Shown: positions 1-8,697, numbered from the stretch's first letter. The stretch is DNA of 39,885 nucleotides from Pseudomonadota bacterium (GCA_021788645.1 JAJYKK010000025.1:1-39885), one strand, 5' to 3'. A program made the numbers and translations. The notes: a model not told the origin generated them from the letters alone.

Positions 1-1299
1 CGCTTATGTAGATGCGCAGGGAACCGAAGAACATGACAGAAAAGCAAAGGCCAGACCAAAAACCAAACCGTCCGCTCAGCGCACTCCTGTGTGAGTGTGA
101 CCCCCTCTTGGCGCAAGGCTGGCTTTGCACTCGCCTAAGCGGGGGAATGCGCGGACAAGTGTTCATGTTAGGGATGAGGGTCGGCGGCGCTTCGCCCCGG
201 CCTCATGCCGGGCGCGAATGCGAGCCGCAGTCACGCAATAGAGGGAAGAGCCCTTGCTGCGCCAGGTGTCCTTAGTCCTGCGCGCCGCTGTCTGGAGCCC
301 GCAAGGGGCCATGGCTGACTCGGCGCGACGGGATGGATAGGGAACTCTCCACTTTGCTTGTCATGCTTTCTCTCCTTTTGACCTAATTGCTCAAAGACAC
401 GGTGCCCTATCCGGGCCGCGCTGCTTGCGTGGCCACGTGAAGGGGCATTGTCGGCGGCCGGTAGGGCGTCATGCCCAGCGGGCGATGCTGATCCCGGGAT
501 GATTTCTATTGTGTCACCATTGTTGCTCTATGAGTATCGATTGTTCTTATGTTGGGGAACGGCGCTACTGATGCCTGGGGTGCCTGGCAGGATCCGGGCG
601 GCGCTGACCGAGGCGTGCCCCGCTTGTCGAGTCATTTCGCCCCGGCGTTCTAATGTTATTGCCAGGGGCGCCATTCGCATCTTGCGGGCTGTTGTAGAGG
701 GACATCGCACAGCGGTCCTCGGCGCCCGACCGCCGGTTGATAGGTTGCATGGCCTGAGTGATCAGGACGAGGGGTCGGGTGCGCCTTTGCGCGTGCTGTT
801 CTATGGGCGCCGCATCTAAAGGCAACGGACGGGCTGCGGGTCGCGCCTTCGGTGCCGGATGATGCCTATCCAATGCGCATTTTCTAGACCGCCGCGGCGG
901 CCAGGGTGACGGCGAAGGACACCGGAAAGGATGGATACGCCCCGCGCTCGAAGGGCGTGGGGACCCGGGGCATTCCTTTCATTCCTGCTTGGGCAGATCC
1001 GTGGCGCGGCCGGCCCGGGCGATCATGCCGGGAGAGGATGGCGCGGCGGGCGGAGGCGTCTATGTTTAACATAGACGCGCCTCTCGTGCGAGAATAGGCC
1101 CATGCACCGCGCTTGCCGCCGTCGCTGCCAGGCGGCGTCCGGGCAAGCTTGGAAGCCCGTTTGGTTGCGTGCGGCAGGGCGGACATGGACACAGTAGCGC
1201 GGGATCCGCGGGAGTTCACGCCTGTCAGGCGCCGGGCAGGAGCCTGTCTGCGCAAGGAGGAGGAATCCTCGGGCTTCAGGCTGGGGAAGAGGTCAACGG
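1..1299. other. Gene-poor stretch, no supported gene
   Basis: No reading frame here looks like a protein I recognise. The longest (448-819 plus, 565-873 minus, 884-1255 minus) have low-complexity, Arg/Pro-rich translations typical of chance frames in GC-rich DNA, and they overlap one another. The stretch has AT-richer islands around 340-400 and 495-560, a hairpin at 196-212, a 10-bp palindrome at 491-500 and a strong inverted repeat at 1056-1078 (listed separately). I saw no tRNA, tmRNA, RNase P or rRNA signature. It may be the upstream region of a gene outside the window, a decayed gene or an unrecognised RNA. Confidence 0.5.
1056..1078. repeat. Perfect 11-bp inverted repeat
   Basis: The arms GCGTCTATGTT and AACATAGACGC are perfect reverse complements around a single central T. 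The outer flanks GAGG and CCTC extend the symmetry with one 2-base offset. No T-tract follows on either strand, so a simple intrinsic terminator is unlikely. A dyad with an AT-rich centre fits a dimeric repressor or activator operator. It lies 222 bases upstream of the NDUFA9-like gene. The binding protein is unknown. Confidence 0.5.
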
Positions 1300-2289
1300 G
1301 TGAACATAAAAAACGTTTGCGTCTTGGGCGGCAGCGGATTCGTCGGCCGCCACATTGTGCATCAGTTGGCGCGAGCCGACTATCATGTTCGCGTCTTGAC
1401 GCGCCGTCGGGAAAGAGCGAAGGACCTCATCGTGCTGCCGACTGTCGAGGTCGTCGAAGCGAACGTGTTCGACGCGCGTGAGCTCGCGCGCCAGCTCACC
1501 GGCATGGACGCCGCGATCAATCTGATAGGCATCCTGCACGGCGGGGCCGGCGGCAGCCCGGGGCGGGCCCGCTCCTTCGAGGAGGTGCATGTGGCGCTTC
1601 CGCGCCAGGTCGTGGCCGCGTGTCTCGGCGAGGGCGTTCCTCGCCTTCTCCATATGAGCGCGCTGGGCGCGAATCGCGGCGGTTCGAGTGCCTACCAGCG
1701 CACCAAAGGGGCGGGTGAAGCGCTCGTGCTCGAAGCGGGCCGCATCGCGCGTGCAGATGGGCGGAACGTGGCCGTCACCGTGTTTCGTCCGTCGGTGATC
1801 TTCGGCCCGGAGGACACCTTTCTCAATCTGTTTGCGGGACTCGTGCGGCGCTTTCCGGTGGTGCCGCTGGCCAATGCCCAGGCGCGCTTTCAGCCCATCT
1901 ACGTCGAGGACGTGGCCCGCGCCTATGTGGCGAGCCTGGGCGAGCCGCGGACCTTCGGCCAGGCCTACGATCTGTGCGGCCCCGCATCCTACACGCTGGC
2001 GGAACTCGTGGCGTTGGTGGCGCGCCTTGTGGGCTCGCATGCGCGCATCGTTCCGCTGGGCCGGCGCTTTTCTTACCTGCAGGCGCTCGCGCTGGAATGC
2101 ATGCCGGGGCGCAAGCTCATGACGCGCGACAATTTCTATTCCATGCGGACGGACAATGTCTGTGCCGGCGCGTTTCCGGCGCTCTTCGGCTTTGACCCCA
2201 TGCCGCTGGAAGCGGTCGCGCCGGGCTATCTTCAGGAGGGGATGGCCCGCGGACGCTACGACGGCTTTCGCAGGAAGGCGAGACGGTGA
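1300..2289 (+). CDS. NDUFA9-like NAD(P)-dependent epimerase/dehydratase family protein
   Basis: An atypical short-chain dehydrogenase of the complex I NDUFA9-like family, predicted to bind NAD(P) in the cytoplasm; its substrate is unknown. The N-terminal Rossmann loop GGSGFVG is at residues 10-16 and a YxxxK pair is at Y132 and K136. At 329 residues it has the usual family length. The GTG start at 1300 has AGAGG about 7 bases upstream. The stop overlaps the GTG start of cca by 4 bases (GTGA), which indicates co-transcription. Pairing of this family with cca is common in betaproteobacteria and relatives (family knowledge). Despite the family name, nothing here shows that it is a complex I subunit. 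Confidence 0.88.
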   Translation: MNIKNVCVLGGSGFVGRHIVHQLARADYHVRVLTRRRERAKDLIVLPTVEVVEANVFDARELARQLTGMDAAINLIGILHGGAGGSPGRARSFEEVHVALPRQVVAACLGEGVPRLLHMSALGANRGGSSAYQRTKGAGEALVLEAGRIARADGRNVAVTVFRPSVIFGPEDTFLNLFAGLVRRFPVVPLANAQARFQPIYVEDVARAYVASLGEPRTFGQAYDLCGPASYTLAELVALVARLVGSHARIVPLGRRFSYLQALALECMPGRKLMTRDNFYSMRTDNVCAGAFPALFGFDPMPLEAVAPGYLQEGMARGRYDGFRRKARR

Positions 2290-3527
2290 GAATCTATGTT
2301 GTCGGCGGGGCGGTGCGCGACGAACTGCTCGGGCGCGCGGTGGCCGACCGCGATTACCTCGTCGTGGGCGCCACGCCCGAAGACATGGCGCGCCGGGGGT
2401 TCAGGCCCGTGGGCAAGGATTTCCCGGTATTCCTGCATCCCGAGACGCACGAGGAGTATGCGCTCGCGCGCACGGAACGCAAAAGCGGGCGCGGCTATAA
2501 GGGCTTCCAGGTCTATGCCGCGCCCGAGGTCACCCTGGAACAGGACCTTGGGCGGCGCGATCTTACGATCAACGCGATGGCCAAGGACGAGTCGGGGACC
2601 CTCATCGATCCCTTCGGAGGCGCGCGCGACCTTGAGGACAAGTGTCTTCGCCACGTGAGCGGCGCCTTCGTGGAAGACCCGGTGCGCATCCTGCGCGTCG
2701 CCCGGTTTGCCGCGCGCTTTCCGGACTTCCGGATCGCGCCGGAGACCCTGAACCTGATGCGCGAGATGGTCGCCAGCGGCGAAGTGGACGCCCTGGTGCC
2801 TGAGCGCGTCTGGCAGGAATTCTCGCGCGGCCTCATGGAATCGCGTCCCTCGCGCATGATCGAGGCGTTGCGGGCCTGCGGCGCGCTTGCGCGCCTGGCC
2901 CCGGAAATCGATCGCCTGTTCGGCGTGCCGCAGCCCGAGAAATATCACCCGGAGATCGATACGGGGGCGCATGTCCTGCTTGTGATCGACTTTGCCGCGG
3001 CACGGGCGTTCGCCTTGCCCGTCCGTTATGCGGCGCTCACGCATGATCTCGGCAAAGGGACGACGCCCCGGTCCGAATGGCCGCACCACGTCGGCCATGA
3101 GGACCGGGGCATCGGGCTGGTCGATGCGCTGTCCCAAAGGCTACGCGCCCCGGGGGATTGCCGCGACCTGGCGCACCTGACCGTGGCGTTTCACGGTCAG
3201 GTGCACCAGGCGCCGCAGATGCGCCCAGCGGCCCTGCTTACGCTGCTGCACGCGACCGATGCCTTGCGACAGCGGGCGCGCTTCGGGCATTTCCTGGAAG
3301 CGTGCCGCGCCGATTACGGCGGCCGCCCGGGTTTCGAGAACCGCCGCTATGAGGCCGCAGACTGGCTGGAGGACGCGCTGGAGGCGGCGCTGGCGGTGGA
3401 CGCGGGGGCGGTCGCGAAGTGCTGCGCGGACCCCGGGAGGATTCGTGAGGCGGTATGGGATGCGCGGCTCGCGGCCATCGCCTCGTGGATCCGTGCCCAA
3501 GGCGGTGCCGACGGGGACCACGGATGA
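2286..3527 (+). CDS. cca: Multifunctional CCA tRNA nucleotidyltransferase
   Basis: Adds or repairs the 3'-terminal CCA of tRNAs using CTP and ATP. The nucleotidyltransferase head has GGAVRD at residues 7-12 and the metal-binding DxD at D21/D23, the same spacing as in class II CCA enzymes of the E. coli type. The C-terminal part carries an HD phosphohydrolase domain with H253/D254 in a THDLGKG context, which supports the extra phosphatase/phosphodiesterase activities of bacterial Cca. Its length of 413 residues matches E. coli Cca (about 412). The GTG start overlaps the preceding stop (GTGA). Identification is firm. Confidence 0.96.
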   Translation: MRIYVVGGAVRDELLGRAVADRDYLVVGATPEDMARRGFRPVGKDFPVFLHPETHEEYALARTERKSGRGYKGFQVYAAPEVTLEQDLGRRDLTINAMAKDESGTLIDPFGGARDLEDKCLRHVSGAFVEDPVRILRVARFAARFPDFRIAPETLNLMREMVASGEVDALVPERVWQEFSRGLMESRPSRMIEALRACGALARLAPEIDRLFGVPQPEKYHPEIDTGAHVLLVIDFAAARAFALPVRYAALTHDLGKGTTPRSEWPHHVGHEDRGIGLVDALSQRLRAPGDCRDLAHLTVAFHGQVHQAPQMRPAALLTLLHATDALRQRARFGHFLEACRADYGGRPGFENRRYEAADWLEDALEAALAVDAGAVAKCCADPGRIREAVWDARLAAIASWIRAQGGADGDHG

Positions 3528-3642
3528 GGCCGCCGGCCGACCGGCTTTAACCGGGATCTCGCCGCCCGGCCGCTGCTGCGCGCGGCCGGACAGGAACTCA
3601 CGGCATGCGGGCCGGTCTTAATGGCGTGGCGTGAGGGGATCC

Positions 3643-3665
3643 GCCTGCCCCAGTCTTGGGCAGGC
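3643..3665. repeat. Hairpin in the cca to ABC-exporter gap
   Basis: GCCTGCCC and GGGCAGGC form a perfect 8-bp stem with a 7-base loop, 115 bases after the cca stop and 57 bases before the ABC gene. There is no following T-tract, so an intrinsic terminator is doubtful. It could be a transcript-stabilising or weak termination hairpin separating the two units. Confidence 0.45.
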
Positions 3666-3721
3666 ACGCCATCAGCCTATCGTCGTCGCCCATGCCCGCC
3701 CCCTAAGGACAAAGTCAAGCG

Positions 3722-5530
3722 ATGCGGACCGCAGATACCCATGGAGCGCCGCTTCGGCCCCCGCGCTTTGGCCGCGCCTTCTTCCGCGACGTGTGGCGCC
3801 TCGCCGGTCCCTATTTCATCGCGTCGGAGGATCGCTGGCGCGCGCGCGGCCTGTTCGCCCTGATTCTGGCCACCACCGCCGGGCTGGTCTATATCAACCT
3901 GCGCATCACCACCTGGTACAACGCGTTCTACGACGCCCTGCAGCATTACGACAGCAGCCATTACTGGGGGCTGCTTGGCGAGTTCGCCCTGCTGGCGTGT
4001 GCCGCCATCGCACTCGGCGTCTACCAGACCTATCTGTCGCAGCTGCTCGACCTGCGGTGGCGCCGCTGGCTGACGGGCAGCTTTCTCACCCGCTACCTGT
4101 CGGCCCGGACCTACTATCACCTGGAGCTGTTCCGGCGCACCCAGGACAACCCCGACCAACGGATCGCCGACGACCTGTCCGCCTTTGCCCAGAGCGCCAC
4201 GGCCCTTTTCACCGGCCTGTTGAGCGCCGCCACCAATCTGATGGTCTTCATCGGGCTCCTGTGGGTGCTCTCGGCCAAGGTGGTGTTCTCCTGGGGCGGG
4301 ACGGAGCGGCATGTCCCGGGCCTCCTGGTCTGGGTGGCCCTGTCCTACGCAGCCGTCTGGACCTGGGTCGCGGCGCGGGTTGCCAATCCGCTGATCGGGC
4401 TCAACTACGACCAGCAGCGGCTCCAGGCGGATTTCCGTTATGCCCTCATGCGCCTGCGAGAAAACAGCGAGGCCGTGGCGCTCTACCGGGGCGAGGCGAA
4501 GGAGCGCACCACCTTTGACCGGCGTTTCGACCGGGTCTACGACAATTATGCCCGGCTGATTCTGCGGCAGAAGCGGTTCAACTGGCTCAGCGCCTATTTC
4601 AACCAATTCGCGGTCATCTTGCCGTTTCTCGTGGCGGCCTCGGCATACTTCGCCAGGGCGGTGCAACTCGGGTTCCTGATGCAGGTGAGTTCCGCATTCG
4701 GCAATGTGCAGGGCGCCTTCGCCTACCTGGCGCAGAGCTACGACAGCCTCGCCCAGTGGCACGCGGTGGTCGACCGGTTGCGGGGGTTCGTCGCCCTGAT
4801 CGAGGAGGTCGAGGCGCTGCAGGTTGCCGGCCCGCGGGTACGGCGGGAGGGCGCCGGCGTGCTGCGCGTACGCAACCTCACCCTCCGGCGCCCGACCGGC
4901 GCGATCCTGGTCGACGCCCTTTCGCTGCAAGTGCGGCCCGGTGACAGCCTGCTCATCACCGGGCCGTCGGGGATCGGCAAGAGCACCCTGCTGCGGGCCC
5001 TGGCCGGCTTGTGGCCGTTCGGGGAGGGCGAGGTCGCATTGCCGACGGGCGAGGCCTGCCTGTTTGTGCCCCAGCGGCCCTACCTGCCGCTGGGGCGCCT
5101 GCGCGAGGCGCTGCTTTATCCGTCGGGCGATCCGCAAACCCCTGCCGCGCGATTGCAGGCGCTGCTGGAGCAAGTCGGCCTACCTGCGCTGGTCCCGCAG
5201 CTTGATGCGCTCGAACCGTGGGGGCACGTGCTTTCTCTCGGCGAACAGCAGCGCTTGGCTTTTGCCCGGATCCTGCTGCAGCGTCCTGACGTCGTGTTTC
5301 TGGATGAGGCCACTTCTGCCCTGGATGAGCCTTCCGAACGCGCCCTCTATGCGCGGCTGGCCCAGGCGCTGCCGCACATGGCCATCGTCAGCGTCGGCCA
5401 TCGCAGCACCCTCCAGGAATTTCACTCGCGCCGCCTGCACCTGCGCCCCAACGGCGAGTGGTGGTCAGATGAGGAGCCTCTGCCGGACAACCCGCCGCCT
5501 CGACTGGCCCTGATCCCGCCCGATGCGTGA
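3722..5530 (+). CDS. SbmA/BacA-like ABC transporter, fused permease and ATPase
   Basis: A half-transporter with an N-terminal SbmA/BacA (YddA-type) membrane domain and a C-terminal ABC ATPase. Relatives move peptides, cobalamin-like compounds or fatty acyl-CoA across the inner membrane. The membrane domain spans about residues 1-340 and has the family-typical RITTWYN segment near residue 60. The ATPase has Walker A GPSGIGKST (414-422), signature LSLGEQQ (504-510) and Walker B running into FLDEATSALDE (about 525-535). The 602-residue length is normal. AAGGA lies about 12 bases before the ATG. It appears monocistronic: 194 bases separate it from cca and 138 from the next gene. The substrate cannot be read from sequence. 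Confidence 0.93.
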   Translation: MRTADTHGAPLRPPRFGRAFFRDVWRLAGPYFIASEDRWRARGLFALILATTAGLVYINLRITTWYNAFYDALQHYDSSHYWGLLGEFALLACAAIALGVYQTYLSQLLDLRWRRWLTGSFLTRYLSARTYYHLELFRRTQDNPDQRIADDLSAFAQSATALFTGLLSAATNLMVFIGLLWVLSAKVVFSWGGTERHVPGLLVWVALSYAAVWTWVAARVANPLIGLNYDQQRLQADFRYALMRLRENSEAVALYRGEAKERTTFDRRFDRVYDNYARLILRQKRFNWLSAYFNQFAVILPFLVAASAYFARAVQLGFLMQVSSAFGNVQGAFAYLAQSYDSLAQWHAVVDRLRGFVALIEEVEALQVAGPRVRREGAGVLRVRNLTLRRPTGAILVDALSLQVRPGDSLLITGPSGIGKSTLLRALAGLWPFGEGEVALPTGEACLFVPQRPYLPLGRLREALLYPSGDPQTPAARLQALLEQVGLPALVPQLDALEPWGHVLSLGEQQRLAFARILLQRPDVVFLDEATSALDEPSERALYARLAQALPHMAIVSVGHRSTLQEFHSRRLHLRPNGEWWSDEEPLPDNPPPRLALIPPDA

Positions 5531-5668
5531 CGGCATGCGAGGGTCGGCGGGGGCGATGCCTTCGCACTTCGCTGAAGACCGTGTCGGGCGCCCGCTGGGA
5601 GAAGGCGTTCCTGCAACAACCTCTTCCGGTGGCGAATCCGATGCCATGCTGACCCATTGGAGTCCGCA

Positions 5669-6412
5669 ATGGATGTGATTCCCAAATGGACGCGACGGCG
5701 TGCTGCCGCGCGGGGTGCTCTCACCGCGCTGTTCGTGGCCGCCGCCGGCCTCGCCGGATGGCTGGTCGGCCGGACTGGCGTGAGCCCGCGCGCGGCCTTG
5801 CCCGTGCTGTTCACCGCACCGCGCTTCGGTGCTCTGGTCAACCAGGAGGGTACCGGCGTTTCCTCGGCGCGCTTCAGGGGACAGGTGCAGATCGTGACCT
5901 TCCTGGATCCCTATTGCAACGCCGTGTGTCCGATCATTGCTGCCCACCTTGCGGGGTTCGAGCATATGCTGGCCGAAACCCCGCTCGCCAATCGGGTGGC
6001 GGTGGTGGCGTTCGACATCGACCCCGCGACCGGACCGCGGCAGATGCGGGCCTTCCTGAAGGAATACGGCTGGGATCCGCGCGATCCCCATTGGCAGTTC
6101 CTGAGCGGCAAGCCCGGGCGGATTCGCCGGATCGTCACCGGTGGATACCATGTCGACTACCGGATCGTTGCCGATGCGCGTTCGGGGACCGTCCACGCCT
6201 CGCCGGCGCTTGCGGGCATGGGAATCGTCCCGCAACCCCTTGTCGCGAACCCGCTCGCCGACCGGGCGCACGTCTCCTTCAACATCGTCCACAACGACAT
6301 CATGATGGTCGTCGACGGCAAGGGCCGGGTGCGCCGGATCTACGATCAGGCCGATGCCGTGGGCGCGTATGAACTGTTGGGCGAAGTCCGGGCGGTGCTG
6401 GCCGCCCGCTGA
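5669..6412 (+). CDS. SCO1/SenC-family thioredoxin-like protein
   Basis: A SCO-family protein, 247 residues. Members deliver copper to cytochrome c oxidase or act as thiol redox proteins. A single N-terminal hydrophobic segment (about residues 13-32) would anchor it with the domain in the periplasm. The copper-binding CxxxC is present as C83 and C87 in an FLDPYCNAVCP context, and the partner histidine is probably H161 in GGYHVDY, so the metal site looks complete. I chose the ATG at 5669 because GGAG sits just upstream. A TTG at 5657 would add four residues, but the GGAG overlaps it. No cytochrome oxidase genes are nearby, so its client is uncertain. Confidence 0.85.
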   Translation: MDVIPKWTRRRAAARGALTALFVAAAGLAGWLVGRTGVSPRAALPVLFTAPRFGALVNQEGTGVSSARFRGQVQIVTFLDPYCNAVCPIIAAHLAGFEHMLAETPLANRVAVVAFDIDPATGPRQMRAFLKEYGWDPRDPHWQFLSGKPGRIRRIVTGGYHVDYRIVADARSGTVHASPALAGMGIVPQPLVANPLADRAHVSFNIVHNDIMMVVDGKGRVRRIYDQADAVGAYELLGEVRAVLAAR

Positions 6413-6916
6413 GTCCCCGGCGCGCCCCCTTTCGTGAGATCCTGGGCGCCTTGGGCCGCCGCCGGCAAGGACCTTGAGGCGCCTGATTGGCGCAGCGCCT
6501 CGGCACCCCTCGGCGTCCGCGCGAGAGGCGGCTTGAACACTTCCCCAGCAGGCATGTGGTCGTGCCGCGATGAATGCCCATCGCCGGCGTGCGCCTCGAC
6601 ATGGCCGCCTTCTGAGCGGCAGGGCGCAGGATATGAAAAAGTCATAACGGCGCCATAAGATAGACAGCCAGAGGCCATGACGCGTCGCCCCTCTTCCGAT
6701 CGCCGGGCGGGCTCCGCCGTTTACTCCGAGGTCAAGGCGCGGCGGGGCGGAGAACCCGCATCAGCCACTCCGGGCAGCCGCGCTCACGCCGGACCCCGCC
6801 GCTCACGCCTCAAACGCGCGCACGATCGGGTGCGGTTGCCGGATGCGAGGATTGTTGGATAAGATGGGGCCTAAAAAAGACTTCCCTCAGCGAGGCGGGG
6901 CTACAGATAAGCAAAA
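6413..6916. other. Long intergenic leader before the EPS locus
   Basis: This 504-base gap has no convincing gene; the short frame at 6677-6862 looks like chance. The heptamer ATAAGAT occurs twice (6655-6661 and 6859-6865). The region is the likely promoter and leader of the plus-strand EPS arm, with the first start codon at 6917. No clear riboswitch consensus or terminator was seen. Confidence 0.5.
6836..6865 (+). promoter_or_regulatory. Candidate promoter of the EPS plus arm
   Basis: TTGCCG (6836-6841) and TAAGAT (6860-6865), separated by 18 bases, resemble -35 and -10 boxes with 4 of 6 matches each. Transcription would begin about 45 bases before the initiating transferase gene. The match is weak and the call rests partly on its position. 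Confidence 0.3.
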
Positions 6917-8317
6917 ATGGCTAACAGTGGAAGATCGGTCCTGCAACGCCGCAGCAGCGTAAGCAACATCGTTCAGGCTGCCCTTGACGGGCTGGCCGTC
7001 ATCCTCACGGCAGTGCTTCTGGTGCAGGCGCGCGTCGGCTTCGTCGACGCGAAGTCCACCATCATGATCCTTCTGCTCATGGGCATCATGGCCGTGGTCT
7101 ATGACCAGCTCGGCGTCTATCGCGCGCATGGCGGCTTCACCGTCAAGGCGATGACGCTCATTCGCGCCTGGACCGTGACGTTTGCCGCGATGTTGTTGAT
7201 CGCGTTCCTGGCGAAGCAGTCCGCGACATACTCCCGGATCGTGATCGCGGCCTTGTATGCCATCGGACTGCTCGTCCAGATCATCCTCCATTGGCTCATC
7301 AGGAGCATTCAGCTGACCTGGGTGCGGGATCCGGCCAACCGCGAGAAGGTGCTGATCGTGGGCCAGGGCGAGCTGGCGGAGTCGTTGCGCCGAAAAATCT
7401 CCAGCAACCCATGGCTCGCGCAGGAGGTCATTGGCCAGGTGGCGGTGGATAGGCGTGGCGCCGGGAGTCGCGCGCCGGAGGGACCCGCCCTGGGCAACCT
7501 GGACGACGTGTCCCGGCTGATTCACGAGCACGACATTCGGGCGGTTTACATCGTCACGCCGCTCGCGTCCTCCGAAGTCCTCGAAGGGATCTATTTTGCG
7601 CTCCTGGATGAGAACGTGGCCATCCACTGGATCCCGGACATCTTTTCGTTGCGCCTGATCAACTACCACGTCAAGGAACTGGCGGGGATTCCCCTCATGA
7701 CCTTGTCCGAAACGCCGCTCGTGGGCACCCGACTGTTCCTCAAAACCCTGGAAGACCGGGTTCTCGGTTTGATGATCTTGCTTTGCATCAGCCCGGTCCT
7801 GCTGGTCATCGCGGTCGCGGTGAAGCTTGACAGCGCCGGGCCGGTGTTCTTCAGGCAGGATCGAGCCGGCTGGAACGGACGGCATTTCCGGATCTGGAAA
7901 TTCCGCAGCATGTACGTCCATCTGCCCGACGATGGCGTCATCGAGCAGGCACGAAGAAACGACAGCCGGATCACCCGGGTGGGCGCACTCCTGCGGCGCA
8001 CCAGCCTCGATGAGCTGCCTCAGCTCTTCAACGTCCTCGCCGGAGACATGTCGCTGGTGGGACCGCGCCCCCATGCCACCCAGCACGATCAGGAGTATTC
8101 GAAACGGATCGCCGACTATTTCGCCCGCCACAACATCAAACCAGGCATGACGGGGCTCGCCCAGGTGCGCGGCTTCCGCGGCGAGACCCGCAACATTGAG
8201 CTCATGACCCAGCGCGTCGACTCGGATATCGAGTACATCAACAATTGGTCCGTGTGGCTCGATCTGGTCATCATCCTGCGCACATTCGGCGCATTCAAAG
8301 GGAAAAACGCATACTGA
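6917..8317 (+). CDS. Undecaprenyl-phosphate sugar phosphotransferase (WcaJ/EpsB-like), EPS-initiating
   Basis: A polyprenyl glycosylphosphotransferase that starts repeat-unit synthesis by placing a hexose-1-phosphate on undecaprenyl phosphate in the inner membrane. At 466 residues it has the full WcaJ-type layout: four or so N-terminal membrane helices (about residues 15-135), a Rossmann-like central domain starting at KVLIVGQGE (about 145), then a membrane helix (about 280-305) leading into the catalytic bacterial-transferase domain. The catalytic part has KFRSM at about 328, then TSLDELPQL, SLVGPRP and KPGMTGLAQV, all intact. It is the first gene of the EPS plus arm. The sugar is probably glucose or galactose by family analogy, but the sequence does not decide this. 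Confidence 0.93.
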   Translation: MANSGRSVLQRRSSVSNIVQAALDGLAVILTAVLLVQARVGFVDAKSTIMILLLMGIMAVVYDQLGVYRAHGGFTVKAMTLIRAWTVTFAAMLLIAFLAKQSATYSRIVIAALYAIGLLVQIILHWLIRSIQLTWVRDPANREKVLIVGQGELAESLRRKISSNPWLAQEVIGQVAVDRRGAGSRAPEGPALGNLDDVSRLIHEHDIRAVYIVTPLASSEVLEGIYFALLDENVAIHWIPDIFSLRLINYHVKELAGIPLMTLSETPLVGTRLFLKTLEDRVLGLMILLCISPVLLVIAVAVKLDSAGPVFFRQDRAGWNGRHFRIWKFRSMYVHLPDDGVIEQARRNDSRITRVGALLRRTSLDELPQLFNVLAGDMSLVGPRPHATQHDQEYSKRIADYFARHNIKPGMTGLAQVRGFRGETRNIELMTQRVDSDIEYINNWSVWLDLVIILRTFGAFKGKNAY

Positions 8318-8374
8318 ATCAGTGTATTGTGGTCTGATCTGCGGGTGCCCGCGCAGACCGCGCGCACCTCGGAT

Positions 8375-8432
8375 TGGCCCGTTCGGGCCATGCCCGAGTG
8401 GCCCGTTGGCCTGATCGGGCTATTGAGGCCCG
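8375..8432 (+). repeat. Overlapping hairpins before the PEP-CTERM-like gene
   Basis: Three inverted repeats lie close together. TGGCCC/GGGCCA forms a 6-bp stem with a 4-base loop (8375-8390). GCCCGA/TCGGGC pairs 8392-8397 with 8415-8420. CGGGC/GCCCG pairs 8416-8420 with 8428-8432. The last two compete for the same bases. No T-tract follows. They lie between the stop of the initiating transferase and the small gene at 8482, so they may act as an attenuator, a processing site or an RNA-stability element. No known riboswitch was recognised. Confidence 0.4.
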
Positions 8433-8481
8433 GGGGACTTACCCAGTAATCTGCGCCCGTCGGTAGATGGAGGCGCTCAGG

Positions 8482-8697
8482 ATGAGTCCCACAACGCGTA
8501 CTGTTCTCGCAGGCCTGGTTTTCGCCGCTGCTTTGGCGGGCACCGCCGTTTCTGCACGGGCCGATGCCTCCATCCCCAATCCCTCCGCCGTCGTGGCCAA
8601 ACGCGTGGCGGCCGAAATTCCGGTGCGCGGGGCAGCCTGGCTGTTTGCCTCGGCGCTGGTGGGATTCGTGGCGCTTGCCAACCGCAGAAAGCTTTGA
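8482..8697 (+). CDS. Small exported protein with PEP-CTERM-like C-terminal tail
   Basis: A 71-residue protein. An N-terminal signal peptide (about residues 1-26, possible cleavage after SARA) is followed by a short linker. The C-terminus has a three-part sorting-type tail: IPVRGAAW, a hydrophobic helix (WLFASALVGFVALA) and a basic end (NRRKL). This resembles the PEP-CTERM/VPLPA-CTERM signals processed by exosortases, though the PEP or PLPA core is imperfect. The mature part before the tail is only about 20 residues. I chose the ATG at 8482 because GGAGG lies at 8470-8474; the ATG at 8467 would add five residues. It sits inside the EPS locus, where such systems are often found. No exosortase gene is in the window. 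It could instead be a simple small membrane protein. Confidence 0.65.
   Translation: MSPTTRTVLAGLVFAAALAGTAVSARADASIPNPSAVVAKRVAAEIPVRGAAWLFASALVGFVALANRRKL

Noticed and set aside
448-819. Possible 123-residue protein in the gene-free left end
   Set aside because: No recognisable motif, no ribosome site, and competing frames on the other strand. Cannot be supported as a gene.
884-1255. Possible 123-residue minus-strand protein
   Set aside because: Arg/Pro/Ala-rich composition without any family feature; it overlaps the dyad at 1056-1078.
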